Assembly: GCA_027082175.1 (NCBI GenBank)
Contig: JALWIX010000075.1
Span: 1 to 36,569 of the forward strand
Direction: 5' to 3'
From: Campylobacterales bacterium
GTDB taxonomy: Bacteria; Campylobacterota; Campylobacteria; Campylobacterales; Nitratiruptoraceae
DNA: 36,569 nt
Part shown: piece after piece, positions 7,447 through 15,483 of the stretch
Layout: every line of letters begins with the position of its first letter
How positions within the stretch are numbered: the first letter of the stretch is position 1
The notes under the pieces: generated by a model
Seen by the model: only the letters and a program-made list of their open reading frames with translations
What the model was told of the DNA's origin: nothing
Databases searched by the model: none
Translations under genes and position numbers: made by a program

Positions 7447-8685
7447 ATGAAAAAAGTGATAATGTTTGCAGTTGTTGCGCAAATTGTATGCGGTAATGCG
7501 TTTGCGAAAGAGAATAATTATGAGGTTCAAGCATTAGGTTCCGTAGAATTTACGGATAACAAAACTGCTTTGGAAGACTCTTTTAAAACGTTTGGCATCA
7601 GAGCCAATAAAAGATTTTCTAATGAGTGGTTGGCAGGTGTTGAATATTCGAAAACTAATGATGCAGAATTTGAAAATCTAAATCTTAAAACCGATATAAA
7701 TAGGTTTTTTATAAATGCGTTTTACGAATTCGATAAGGATCAAGATTATGTTCCATATCTTATCGGAGGATTTGGATATCAAGATGTAGATAACGAGTTA
7801 AATAGTTTTGAAAGCGGTTTAATCGCTCAAGCCGGCATAGGTTTTAAAACAGATATAACTCAACATCTACAATTTTTATTGGAAGGTAAATTTCTTAGAG
7901 ATTTTGAAAATGCCGCCAACGATTTCATAATAAGCGCCGGTTTGTCAATACCTTTTGGATATGAGTCAAAACCCGCACCAAAACCTAGCGATAGTGATAA
8001 TGACGGGATAATAGATAGTGAGGATCAATGTCCTAATACGCCTCCTAGAGTAAAAGTGGGTCCTAACGGATGTCCTCCAGATAGCGATAAAGACGGAGTG
8101 TACGATTATGAAGATAGATGTCCCGCTACTCCGGAGGGAGTTAAAGTCGATAACGATGGATGTTGTTTAGATAGCGATAATGACGGCGTTGCTGATTTTA
8201 AAGATAAGTGTCCCGAAACTCCAAAAGGAGCAAAAGTCGATAACGATGGATGTTGTTTAGATAGCGATAATGACGGTGTTGCTGATTTTAAAGATATGTG
8301 TTTGGATACTCCAGAAGGTTTTAAAGTCGATGATAAAGGTTGTCCTATAACTTATAATTTTTTGATAAATTTTGATACAAACAGCGCAAAAATCAAGTCT
8401 GAATATATGCCTAAAATAGAAAAATTTGCTAAGTTTATGAAGGAGCATCCTTCTTATAAAGCGGAGATACAAGGTCATACCGATAGTATAGGCTCGGATG
8501 AATATAACAATATTTTGTCTTTTAAACGAGCCAAATCAGTATATGATATGTTGATAAAATTTGGAGTGGAAGCAGATAGACTTACGTATGTAGGTTATGG
8601 TGAAGAAAAACCTATTGCAAGTAACGATACTGAAAGCGGTAGAGCTAAAAATAGAAGAGTAGAAGCGCATCTTTTTACAAAATAG
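7447..8685 (+). CDS. OmpA-family outer-membrane protein with thrombospondin type-3 repeats
   Basis: The protein has 412 residues. A signal peptide ends in GNAFA. Residues of about 25-175 form an OmpX/OmpA-like beta-barrel. Residues of about 180-300 hold four calcium-binding TSP3-type repeats (DSDNDGxxDxxDxCPxTP). Residues of about 300-412 are the OmpA peptidoglycan-binding domain, with FLINFDTNSAKI, GHTDSIGSDEYN, LSFKRA and GRAKNRRVE. It should anchor the outer membrane to the cell wall through diaminopimelate. Two repeats are almost identical in DNA and carry an unusual Cys-Cys pair (GCCLDSDNDG) where CP-x is usual. A very strong ribosome site (GGAGGAG) suggests high expression. A rho-independent terminator follows. 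Confidence 0.93.
   Translation: MKKVIMFAVVAQIVCGNAFAKENNYEVQALGSVEFTDNKTALEDSFKTFGIRANKRFSNEWLAGVEYSKTNDAEFENLNLKTDINRFFINAFYEFDKDQDYVPYLIGGFGYQDVDNELNSFESGLIAQAGIGFKTDITQHLQFLLEGKFLRDFENAANDFIISAGLSIPFGYESKPAPKPSDSDNDGIIDSEDQCPNTPPRVKVGPNGCPPDSDKDGVYDYEDRCPATPEGVKVDNDGCCLDSDNDGVADFKDKCPETPKGAKVDNDGCCLDSDNDGVADFKDMCLDTPEGFKVDDKGCPITYNFLINFDTNSAKIKSEYMPKIEKFAKFMKEHPSYKAEIQGHTDSIGSDEYNNILSFKRAKSVYDMLIKFGVEADRLTYVGYGEEKPIASNDTESGRAKNRRVEAHLFTK
8143..8301 (+). repeat. 90-base tandem duplication in the OmpA-like gene
   Basis: The segments 8143-8211 and 8233-8301 are identical except at two bases, with a period of 90 bases (30 residues). They encode two TSP3 repeats. The high identity points to a recent in-frame duplication, so repeat number may vary between strains. 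Confidence 0.85.
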
Positions 8686-8693
8686 TAAAAATC

Positions 8694-8735
8694 AAAGATG
8701 GCGGTTAAGTTTTTTAACCGCATCTTTATTAAATT
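8694..8735 (+). terminator. Rho-independent terminator after the OmpA-like gene
   Basis: The arms 8694-8708 and 8714-8727 pair over 14 base pairs (AAAGATG-CGGTTAA against TTAACCGCATCTTT) with one bulged G at 8701 and a 5-base loop. An A/T-rich tail follows. It lies 9 bases after the stop codon and separates the OmpA gene from the exopolysaccharide operon. Confidence 0.8.
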
Positions 8736-8802
8736 TTTTATAAATACTTAAAAAAAATCTTAACTTCCCGATAATGAGTATAAATATCTATAAGGTAATA
8801 TC

Positions 8803-10698
8803 GTGCTGAAAAAAACTCAATCTTTTGCCAGCGCTTTTTATCACGACATTAAAAATAAACTCGGAACTATACGTTTTAGCTTAAGCCTACTTATAAACAA
8901 TGTGATTGAAGATCGGTTAGAAAAAGAGAAACTTCTAAAAAATGCGTTATTATCCGTAGAGAAAACAATAGATATGCTTCAAGATTTTATAGAGTTGCAA
9001 CGTTTTAAACAAAATAGGAGATTAAAACAGGAGACTATTAATTTAATAGAGCTTTTTAATGAGATAAAAGATGAGCTTGAGCCTGATTTACTGAGTAAAA
9101 ATATCAAGCTTTTTATCTTTAGCGATTTACAAGAGGCTGTTGTTAAAAGCAATAAGCTTTGGTTAAAAAAGGCTTTTTTTAATCTAGTCCATAATGCGGT
9201 GAAATATAACAAAACCGAAGGCAAAGTAACTATACACATACATTATTATAAGAACGGCTGGTTAATAAAGATTGAGGATACGGGAAAGGGCCTTGACGAT
9301 GATGAAGCAAAAAAGATTTTTGAAAAATATTTTAGCACTTCCCAAAAAGAATCGGGAACAGGCTTAGGGCTGACTATGACTAAACGAGTGATCGAAAACT
9401 TTGGCGGAAAATTGGAATTTAAAAGTAAGCCGGAAGTTGGAACGACTTTTTACGTATATCTTCCAAAGATTTCGAAACAGATAAAAATAAAACGTCTATC
9501 CGCAGCTTTAACTCTTTTTTTTGCAATAACTCTTTTTAGTTTCGATTATTACTACTGTTTGATACCTCAAAATGCCGATATTAGAAAGTCAAATGAACAG
9601 ACTGTTATACGACTAGAAAATGGTTTAATAGCTCGCTTAAATAATAAAGACATATATAAAGTTTCAGCGTATAAAAATCTACTTAATACAAAGACAAGAA
9701 CGGAGATATTCTTAGATAAAGCCGATCTTTATCTAACGACCGCCTCAAATCCGGTAACGGTTTATACTAAAAAAAGCGCTTGGCAAAATCTTGGAACCGA
9801 ATTTGAGACGGTCGTTGATGAGAAAGATACTTCCGTTAGCGTATATAAAGGCGCGGTAGCTTCAAAAGATTTAAAGGTAAAACAAAATGAAGGAGTAATC
9901 TACACTCAAAAAGGTTTTATAAAGAGTCCATTGCCAAAAGCGGTTGAAGGTCTTAGAATAAATAGAGATAAAGAGGGCGTTATTACTCTTATCTGGATTA
10001 GTCCTTATAAAAGTTTTAGAGTGATAGCAAGTAGAGATAAATTTTTTGCATTGCCCGGTAGAGTTATTTCTAGTTCAAAAAAAGAGGTTAGATTTAACTC
10101 TTTGGATGACGGAATATGGTACTTTTTGGTTCAAGCCGAAGAGAAAAAACTTTTTGGTATGCCAAAGAGAACAAAAATATTGTCTCTTACAAACTACTTG
10201 AAAGCTAAAAAAGCCTTTGAAGAGAATGATTTGCTGCTTGCAACAGTTTTTATCAAAAAGAGTATTTCAACAATCAACGAAGTCGACTCAAGGCCATATA
10301 CTCTATATGGAGAGATATTTTATAAACAAAAGATGTATTTAAAGGCGTTAAAATTTTTTCAAAAGGCTATTGAAATTGGCGATAAAGACGAAGATCATTT
10401 TTGGAAAGTTAAAGCACTATATCGATTGAAGAAGTATAAAGAGGCAATTAAAAGTGCAAACCATCTACTCTTATCTACAAAGTATAAAAACTCGTCAAAA
10501 CTTTATATAGTATTGGCAAAAAGCTATTTGGAGTTAAAGGATATTAAGAATGCGGAAAAATATTTGTGGAGAGTTTTAGAAAACAACCCAAAAGATAAAG
10601 TTGCCCTAGATTTAATGCTTAGATTACAAAAACAAAAAGGGGATAAATTTTTAATAAAAACTTTTGAAGAATTATTAAGGGATGATTATGACAATTGA
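8803..10698 (+). CDS. Histidine kinase fused to periplasmic FecR-like and TPR domains
   Basis: The protein has 631 residues from a GTG with AAGG upstream. The order of parts is unusual. A cytoplasmic kinase comes first, with phospho-acceptor H14 in FYHDIKNKLG, the N box around N127/N131 (NLVHNAVKYN), the G1 box DTGKG (159-163) and the G2 box GTGLGL (185-190). One membrane segment follows (about 232-254). The rest is predicted periplasmic: a FecR-like domain (about 295-360, with AWQNLGTEFETVVDEKDTSV), an Fn3-like segment (about 385-455) and TPR repeats (about 497-605). There is no N-terminal sensor, so the periplasmic C-terminal part probably senses. The gene opens the exopolysaccharide operon and overlaps the next gene by 11 bases. 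Its response regulator may be the one at 6734. Signal and partner are inference; the domain calls come from visible motifs. Confidence 0.85.
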   Translation: MLKKTQSFASAFYHDIKNKLGTIRFSLSLLINNVIEDRLEKEKLLKNALLSVEKTIDMLQDFIELQRFKQNRRLKQETINLIELFNEIKDELEPDLLSKNIKLFIFSDLQEAVVKSNKLWLKKAFFNLVHNAVKYNKTEGKVTIHIHYYKNGWLIKIEDTGKGLDDDEAKKIFEKYFSTSQKESGTGLGLTMTKRVIENFGGKLEFKSKPEVGTTFYVYLPKISKQIKIKRLSAALTLFFAITLFSFDYYYCLIPQNADIRKSNEQTVIRLENGLIARLNNKDIYKVSAYKNLLNTKTRTEIFLDKADLYLTTASNPVTVYTKKSAWQNLGTEFETVVDEKDTSVSVYKGAVASKDLKVKQNEGVIYTQKGFIKSPLPKAVEGLRINRDKEGVITLIWISPYKSFRVIASRDKFFALPGRVISSSKKEVRFNSLDDGIWYFLVQAEEKKLFGMPKRTKILSLTNYLKAKKAFEENDLLLATVFIKKSISTINEVDSRPYTLYGEIFYKQKMYLKALKFFQKAIEIGDKDEDHFWKVKALYRLKKYKEAIKSANHLLLSTKYKNSSKLYIVLAKSYLELKDIKNAEKYLWRVLENNPKDKVALDLMLRLQKQKGDKFLIKTFEELLRDDYDN

Positions 10699-12085
10699 GA
10701 ATGCAATAAAAAAATCGGAACTTATTTTAACAGAAGGTGAAAACAAAAGCGGTAAATTAACCTTTGCTCTGTTTGCTACGGCAAATATTTTTTCCGACCG
10801 TAGCTTAGTTATGTTTTCATCTTTTCCAAAATCTTTGATGTTAAAAAGATTAAGCGCTATTGCGGATTTGGGAGATAAAAAAGTCGTTAATATCATAAAT
10901 TCGATGAAAATCCTATGTTTAAAAGAGAATTTCAAAGAGCTAAAAAGAAGATTTGGATATAAATTTATGATAGAGGATATAAAAAGGGTTATCGAAAAAG
11001 ATAGCTGTAAAACACTACTTTTTCATAGACTTGATCTTTTTTTTGAAATTCAAGAGAGAGATGATGCGGAGCAGTTTATAGAGGAGCTTATTGAGGTTAA
11101 AGAGTTGTACGATATAAGGCTTTTAATAACTTCATCAGCTCCCAATAACCCAAACAACTTTATTAATGAGATTTTAGAAAATTATACCGATATGAATCTT
11201 TATATAGAAAAAGAGAATCGTATTGAGATAAAAGTTCAAAGTTCAATTTTTCCCGTACATCATTTAAGATATCTGTTTCAATTAGAAAACAAAACTCTAG
11301 AACTAAAACCTTTAAAAGATAATAAAACAAATCTCGTTACACAAGAAACTCAAGCAGAAAAACCTTTAAAAAAGATTTTGCTCATTTCGCAAGATAAGGA
11401 ACTTATAAATTTACATAGATTTTTGTTTGAACGAAAGGGCTATTCTTTTGAAACTGCTTCAACGCTTTCAGAAACTATCCAAAAAATACTTAAGGGACCG
11501 GATCTAATCATTTACAATCCGCCTGATGAGAGTTACGATCTAGAGGTTTGCACTATCGTAAAAAACAACAATTTAAAATCTAAACTTATTTACATAGTAA
11601 ACAAAGATTATGTTAGGCAAAGCGATAAAATGAATGCGGTTAATGCCGGTTGTTACGAGATATATTCTAAAAATTTTATATTTGAAGAGTATATTTTAAC
11701 ATTGGAGAGAATTATACAAAACCATTTTTATACTACTTTAATACAACAACTCCCGTCTCAAAAAGAGACTATTAAAAGTATAAGACATTTTTGCAATATA
11801 ATCGACGGTTTTTCGCACAATAGAATCTACGCCAGCATAATCTCGGCAAAAACTAATATTCCCAAAGAGATTCTGTTTTCAAAAATAAGAGAGAAAGATA
11901 TAATGTTTTATGATGAGAATATAGTTATATTTTGTTTGATAAGTCTCAGAAAAGAGAGAGCCAAAACGGTAATAGACAAAATGAGAGCTATTACTGACGA
12001 TACTAAAGAGTATTTTTTTAAAATAGGGCATATAATCGATACAACGATGTGGAAAGAACATAAAGAGGAGATATGTGAAAAATGA
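10688..12085 (+). CDS. Degenerate NTPase-receiver-GGDEF protein, probable c-di-GMP receptor (BcsE/PelD-like role)
   Basis: The protein has 465 residues from the second ATG (10688), which sits 6 bases after AAGGG. The first ATG (10682) abuts the ribosome site. Residues 1-190 look like a RecA/KaiC-type NTPase fold with a Walker-A-like GENKSGKLT (17-25) and a Walker-B-like TLLFHRLD ending at D116. Residues 227-344 look like a receiver whose phospho-Asp is replaced by N277 (DLIIYNPPD). Residues 350-465 look like a GGDEF fold with no GGDEF signature. They keep R401-E-K-D404, the RxxD inhibitory c-di-GMP site, at the expected place. The same order (NTPase-like, REC-like, GGDEF-like) occurs in BcsE of cellulose synthesis. 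A cytoplasmic role activating the synthase on binding c-di-GMP is inferred. Its stop overlaps the porin gene start as ATGA. Confidence 0.68.
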   Translation: MTIENAIKKSELILTEGENKSGKLTFALFATANIFSDRSLVMFSSFPKSLMLKRLSAIADLGDKKVVNIINSMKILCLKENFKELKRRFGYKFMIEDIKRVIEKDSCKTLLFHRLDLFFEIQERDDAEQFIEELIEVKELYDIRLLITSSAPNNPNNFINEILENYTDMNLYIEKENRIEIKVQSSIFPVHHLRYLFQLENKTLELKPLKDNKTNLVTQETQAEKPLKKILLISQDKELINLHRFLFERKGYSFETASTLSETIQKILKGPDLIIYNPPDESYDLEVCTIVKNNNLKSKLIYIVNKDYVRQSDKMNAVNAGCYEIYSKNFIFEEYILTLERIIQNHFYTTLIQQLPSQKETIKSIRHFCNIIDGFSHNRIYASIISAKTNIPKEILFSKIREKDIMFYDENIVIFCLISLRKERAKTVIDKMRAITDDTKEYFFKIGHIIDTTMWKEHKEEICEK

Positions 12086-15000
12086 AAAAGATATTAACTT
12101 TGATTTTTTTTATATTTTTTACTATTGGCTATGCTTTTGATTTAGATGTAACGACATTGATGAAAAAAGTATCAAATAATCCTAATGATATAGAAAACAG
12201 ATTGGTTTTAGCAAGATATTTTTTAGAAAAAAATCAGTATGAAGAGGCAAAAAAATTGTTGAAAGAGATTTTAAAAGTTGAGCCTACCAACAAATATGCA
12301 AAAAGTATGTTACAAAAGATAAATGCGGCCGAATATATATCTTCGTTTATACAAAATTATAAAAATTTAGATAATTTGGTTGAAGAGTTATACCGAAAAA
12401 GCAGATATAAAGAGCTTTTGAATTTTTATAAAAATTTTAATCTTATTTATACTTCAAAAGAGAATCTATTTAAAGACTCCTCTTATATTAAAATAGCCAG
12501 AGTTGCTATGTGGGAAGGAGAATATAATCTATCTTTAAAAGTTTTAGAAAAGGTAAAAGATAAAAAAAGTTTGGACTTTTTTGAAATAAAAGCGGCAGAC
12601 TGCTACTATTTATCTAAACTGAAATGCGCAAAAAGGTACTATCAATATCTTTTTCAAGCTACGGGAGATTTGGAGTATGGTAAAAAACTTTTAGATATCT
12701 ATATAGCCGACGGTGAAATTGAGCGGGCAAAAAAGATGCTTTACTCTTTAAAGCGGATAAAAAAGAGCGGTTTTATCTTAAAGTACCAAGAGAAAATCGA
12801 TAAACTTGAAAGAAAGTATTTGCAAAATTTATGGGATAAATATAAAAAAGATCCATCATTTGAAAATATGCAAACTTTGGTTTATGTACTCTATAACGAG
12901 GATCCGCAAAAAGCTATCTCTCTTATAAAGGGATACATAAAAGAGAATCCTACCGATAAAAACGCAAAACTGCTGTTAGCAAAGATACTCTCTTGGAGAG
13001 GCGATAATAAAGAGGCTATGGAACTTTTAGCGAAATTTCAAGAGAGTGACGACAATAGAGCCAAACTTCTATTTGGCAAGATACTTGCTTGGCAGGGAGA
13101 TTACGATAGAGCCGTACATTTTCTATCTGATGTTTACGCTAACGGAACTGAAAAACAAAAATATGAAGCAAAAAAGATGTTAGGATATGTCTATATGTGG
13201 AAAGATCAAAAAGATAAAGCGAAAGAGATTTTTGAAGCTCTACTAAAAGATAATCCTAATGATGAAGAGGTTAAAGAGTCTTTATTGGTTATTAAGGGTG
13301 AGGTTAAACCACTTATAAAAAAGTATGAGAAAGAGTTGGCTAAAGATCCAACAAATGAGACAATTATCTTAAAATTAGCCGATTACTATTATATGATAAA
13401 AGAGTATGAAAAAGCGGCAAGCTATTATGAAAAGTATCTAAGACTGCATCCGGAAAAAGTAGAGATATATAAAACTCTCGGCGATATTTACTTGGAGCTA
13501 AAAGAGTATTATAAAGGGTTTGGCTACTGGGAGTATTACGCTAACTACTTAAATACGAAAGAGTCATTTTATCAACTAGCTCAACGATACTACTGGAATG
13601 GATTTAATAATGAAGCGCTGTTAGTTTTAAACGAACTTTTAAAAAAGTATCCAGATTATAAAGAAGCCGCTCTATTAAAGGCGAAGATATTGAAAATCAA
13701 CCCAAGATTTGTAACTTCAAAAAGTTCCGCTACTATCGATGAATACTTTCAAGATAAAAGCAAAAAGATTTTGGCAATGGCAGATAGGGTTTACTTTGCA
13801 AATCTTTATGAGAGCGCGGCTAGCTACTATAAAAGTTATCTAACGCTTGAACCGGAAGATTACGAGGCAAGAGAGAAGTATGCTTACGCGTTGGAGTTTT
13901 CTAAAGATTACGCAAAAGCGGCAGGAGAGTTTTATCTACTTTTTTGGATTAAAAAGACTCCCTTGATAGAGTATCATTATGCGTATAATCTGCAAAAAAT
14001 GGGAGATATAAAAAAAGCCGAAAAGATTTATAAGAAACTTATAAAAGAGGTTCCAAAACCGGTTCCCCCTTTTATTAAAAAATTTTTAGAGGAGTGGAAA
14101 AAAGCTTGGGAGTCGATGGATATAAAAGAGTATATAAATTTTTACGATGATAAAATTGCAAAAAATACGGCTTGGAGATTGAGAAAAGAGGCTCTTTTTA
14201 GAAAAAATGGATTTGTTTCCGTATCTATTTACGATCCGCTTTTAGTTTATAAAGAGGGAAACCTATATGAAGTTAAGTTTTATCAAGTGTATGCTTCAAA
14301 GATTAAAAAAGATGAAGGGTATAAAACTCTGCTCATTAAGTGTGAGGATGATCGTTGCAAAATATTAAAAGAGAGTTGGAAGCCGGGAAAATATACTCCG
14401 TACAAAAAAGATAGCAGTTTGGAGTTTTACATCAAAGAGCGCCTAAATGAGATTGAAAAGAGGAAAAAAAAAGGCGATAAAAAAAAGAATGTAAAAGGTA
14501 AAAGTATAGAGTTGGATAAAGGTGTTAAAAAAAATCCTAAAGAGGAGGAAAAAGTATTAAACATCAATCATTTGGAACCGGTAAAATTAACTAAGAAAAA
14601 AGTCGTACCCAAAACGTATGTAAAAAAAGAGAAAATTATAGATAGTTATGATTGGGAGATAGAGGGCGGTTTAGACTATTTTCACGACAATCAAGATATA
14701 GATATGTTAACCCATAGTTTAAAGATTTCAAAAAATATAAACAATACTTTTTGGATTTACGCCTTTTTAAAGGGGTATAATCTAACTGATAACGATGAGA
14801 GTTGTAGCGGCAACTACTTTGGATTTGGTTTAAAAAAAGAGAACTATTTTGGAGATGTTGTTTTTGATAAAAGCGGCTCAAACAGTAATATCGGGTGGAG
14901 TTTGGGCTATAATACTCTTTTTTTGGGAAATAGTTTAACTTTTAAACTAGATAGAAAAAATCTTGTCTATTCAAGAAGAACTTGTTGTTCAAATGAGCTT

Positions 15001-15483
15001 ATGAGAGTAAAGGGTGAAGTAAGCGGTTATAGACAGTTAAGTCAAAAGAGAGGGTTATGGTGGTCTTTGGCTTATGAAGATATTGAAGATGATAATAGGG
15101 TTTTAACTCCCCAATTTGATTATGAGTTTTATGATAAGAGTTTTGGTAAGTTAGACTCTATATACTATCTATCCGGATGGTATCAATTTAACGACAAAAC
15201 TACTTCTTGTTATTACTCACCTGATAAAATAGACAACAATCTAATCGGCATAAAAGCCTATTATCCGGTAAATAAAAAGTTAACTCTTCAAGCAAAAGGG
15301 GCGTTGGGTTACAGTTTTTGGGAAGAGACTTTGCTTTATAAAGCCGGATTTTGGTTAAAGAGTGATTCAACTATAAAATATTTTGCACAGATAGGTTGCG
15401 ATTTTAGCAATAGCTCTACCTCTGGTACACAAACGGGATATCAGAGTTTTGAGTGTGGTTTACAGGTAAGGAAGACGTGGTGA
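12082..15483 (+). CDS. TPR-rich outer-membrane exopolysaccharide export protein (PelB/PgaA/BcsC-like)
   Basis: The protein has 1133 residues. A signal peptide (MKKILTLIFFIFFTIGYA) leads into many TPR repeats (about 20-665; for example AKKLLKEILKVEPTN and AASYYEKYLRLHPE). An NTF2-like domain follows at about 671-770 (WKKAWESMDIKEYINFYDD), the type found at the C-terminus of Csd6. Next come a lysine-rich linker (about 780-850) and a C-terminal beta-barrel (about 853-1133) ending in an aromatic residue (RKTW), as outer-membrane proteins do. Length and plan resemble PelB (about 1190) more than PgaA. It would guide polymer through the periplasm and across the outer membrane. The NTF2-like insert is not usual in known exporters. 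ATGA and GTGA overlaps on both sides imply translational coupling. Confidence 0.83.
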   Translation: MKKILTLIFFIFFTIGYAFDLDVTTLMKKVSNNPNDIENRLVLARYFLEKNQYEEAKKLLKEILKVEPTNKYAKSMLQKINAAEYISSFIQNYKNLDNLVEELYRKSRYKELLNFYKNFNLIYTSKENLFKDSSYIKIARVAMWEGEYNLSLKVLEKVKDKKSLDFFEIKAADCYYLSKLKCAKRYYQYLFQATGDLEYGKKLLDIYIADGEIERAKKMLYSLKRIKKSGFILKYQEKIDKLERKYLQNLWDKYKKDPSFENMQTLVYVLYNEDPQKAISLIKGYIKENPTDKNAKLLLAKILSWRGDNKEAMELLAKFQESDDNRAKLLFGKILAWQGDYDRAVHFLSDVYANGTEKQKYEAKKMLGYVYMWKDQKDKAKEIFEALLKDNPNDEEVKESLLVIKGEVKPLIKKYEKELAKDPTNETIILKLADYYYMIKEYEKAASYYEKYLRLHPEKVEIYKTLGDIYLELKEYYKGFGYWEYYANYLNTKESFYQLAQRYYWNGFNNEALLVLNELLKKYPDYKEAALLKAKILKINPRFVTSKSSATIDEYFQDKSKKILAMADRVYFANLYESAASYYKSYLTLEPEDYEAREKYAYALEFSKDYAKAAGEFYLLFWIKKTPLIEYHYAYNLQKMGDIKKAEKIYKKLIKEVPKPVPPFIKKFLEEWKKAWESMDIKEYINFYDDKIAKNTAWRLRKEALFRKNGFVSVSIYDPLLVYKEGNLYEVKFYQVYASKIKKDEGYKTLLIKCEDDRCKILKESWKPGKYTPYKKDSSLEFYIKERLNEIEKRKKKGDKKKNVKGKSIELDKGVKKNPKEEEKVLNINHLEPVKLTKKKVVPKTYVKKEKIIDSYDWEIEGGLDYFHDNQDIDMLTHSLKISKNINNTFWIYAFLKGYNLTDNDESCSGNYFGFGLKKENYFGDVVFDKSGSNSNIGWSLGYNTLFLGNSLTFKLDRKNLVYSRRTCCSNELMRVKGEVSGYRQLSQKRGLWWSLAYEDIEDDNRVLTPQFDYEFYDKSFGKLDSIYYLSGWYQFNDKTTSCYYSPDKIDNNLIGIKAYYPVNKKLTLQAKGALGYSFWEETLLYKAGFWLKSDSTIKYFAQIGCDFSNSSTSGTQTGYQSFECGLQVRKTW

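Noticed and set aside
15453-15480. An earlier GTG start for the GT2 synthase at 15453.
   Set aside because: No ribosome site precedes it. The GTG at 15480 has AAGGA 7 bases upstream and forms a GTGA overlap with the previous stop.
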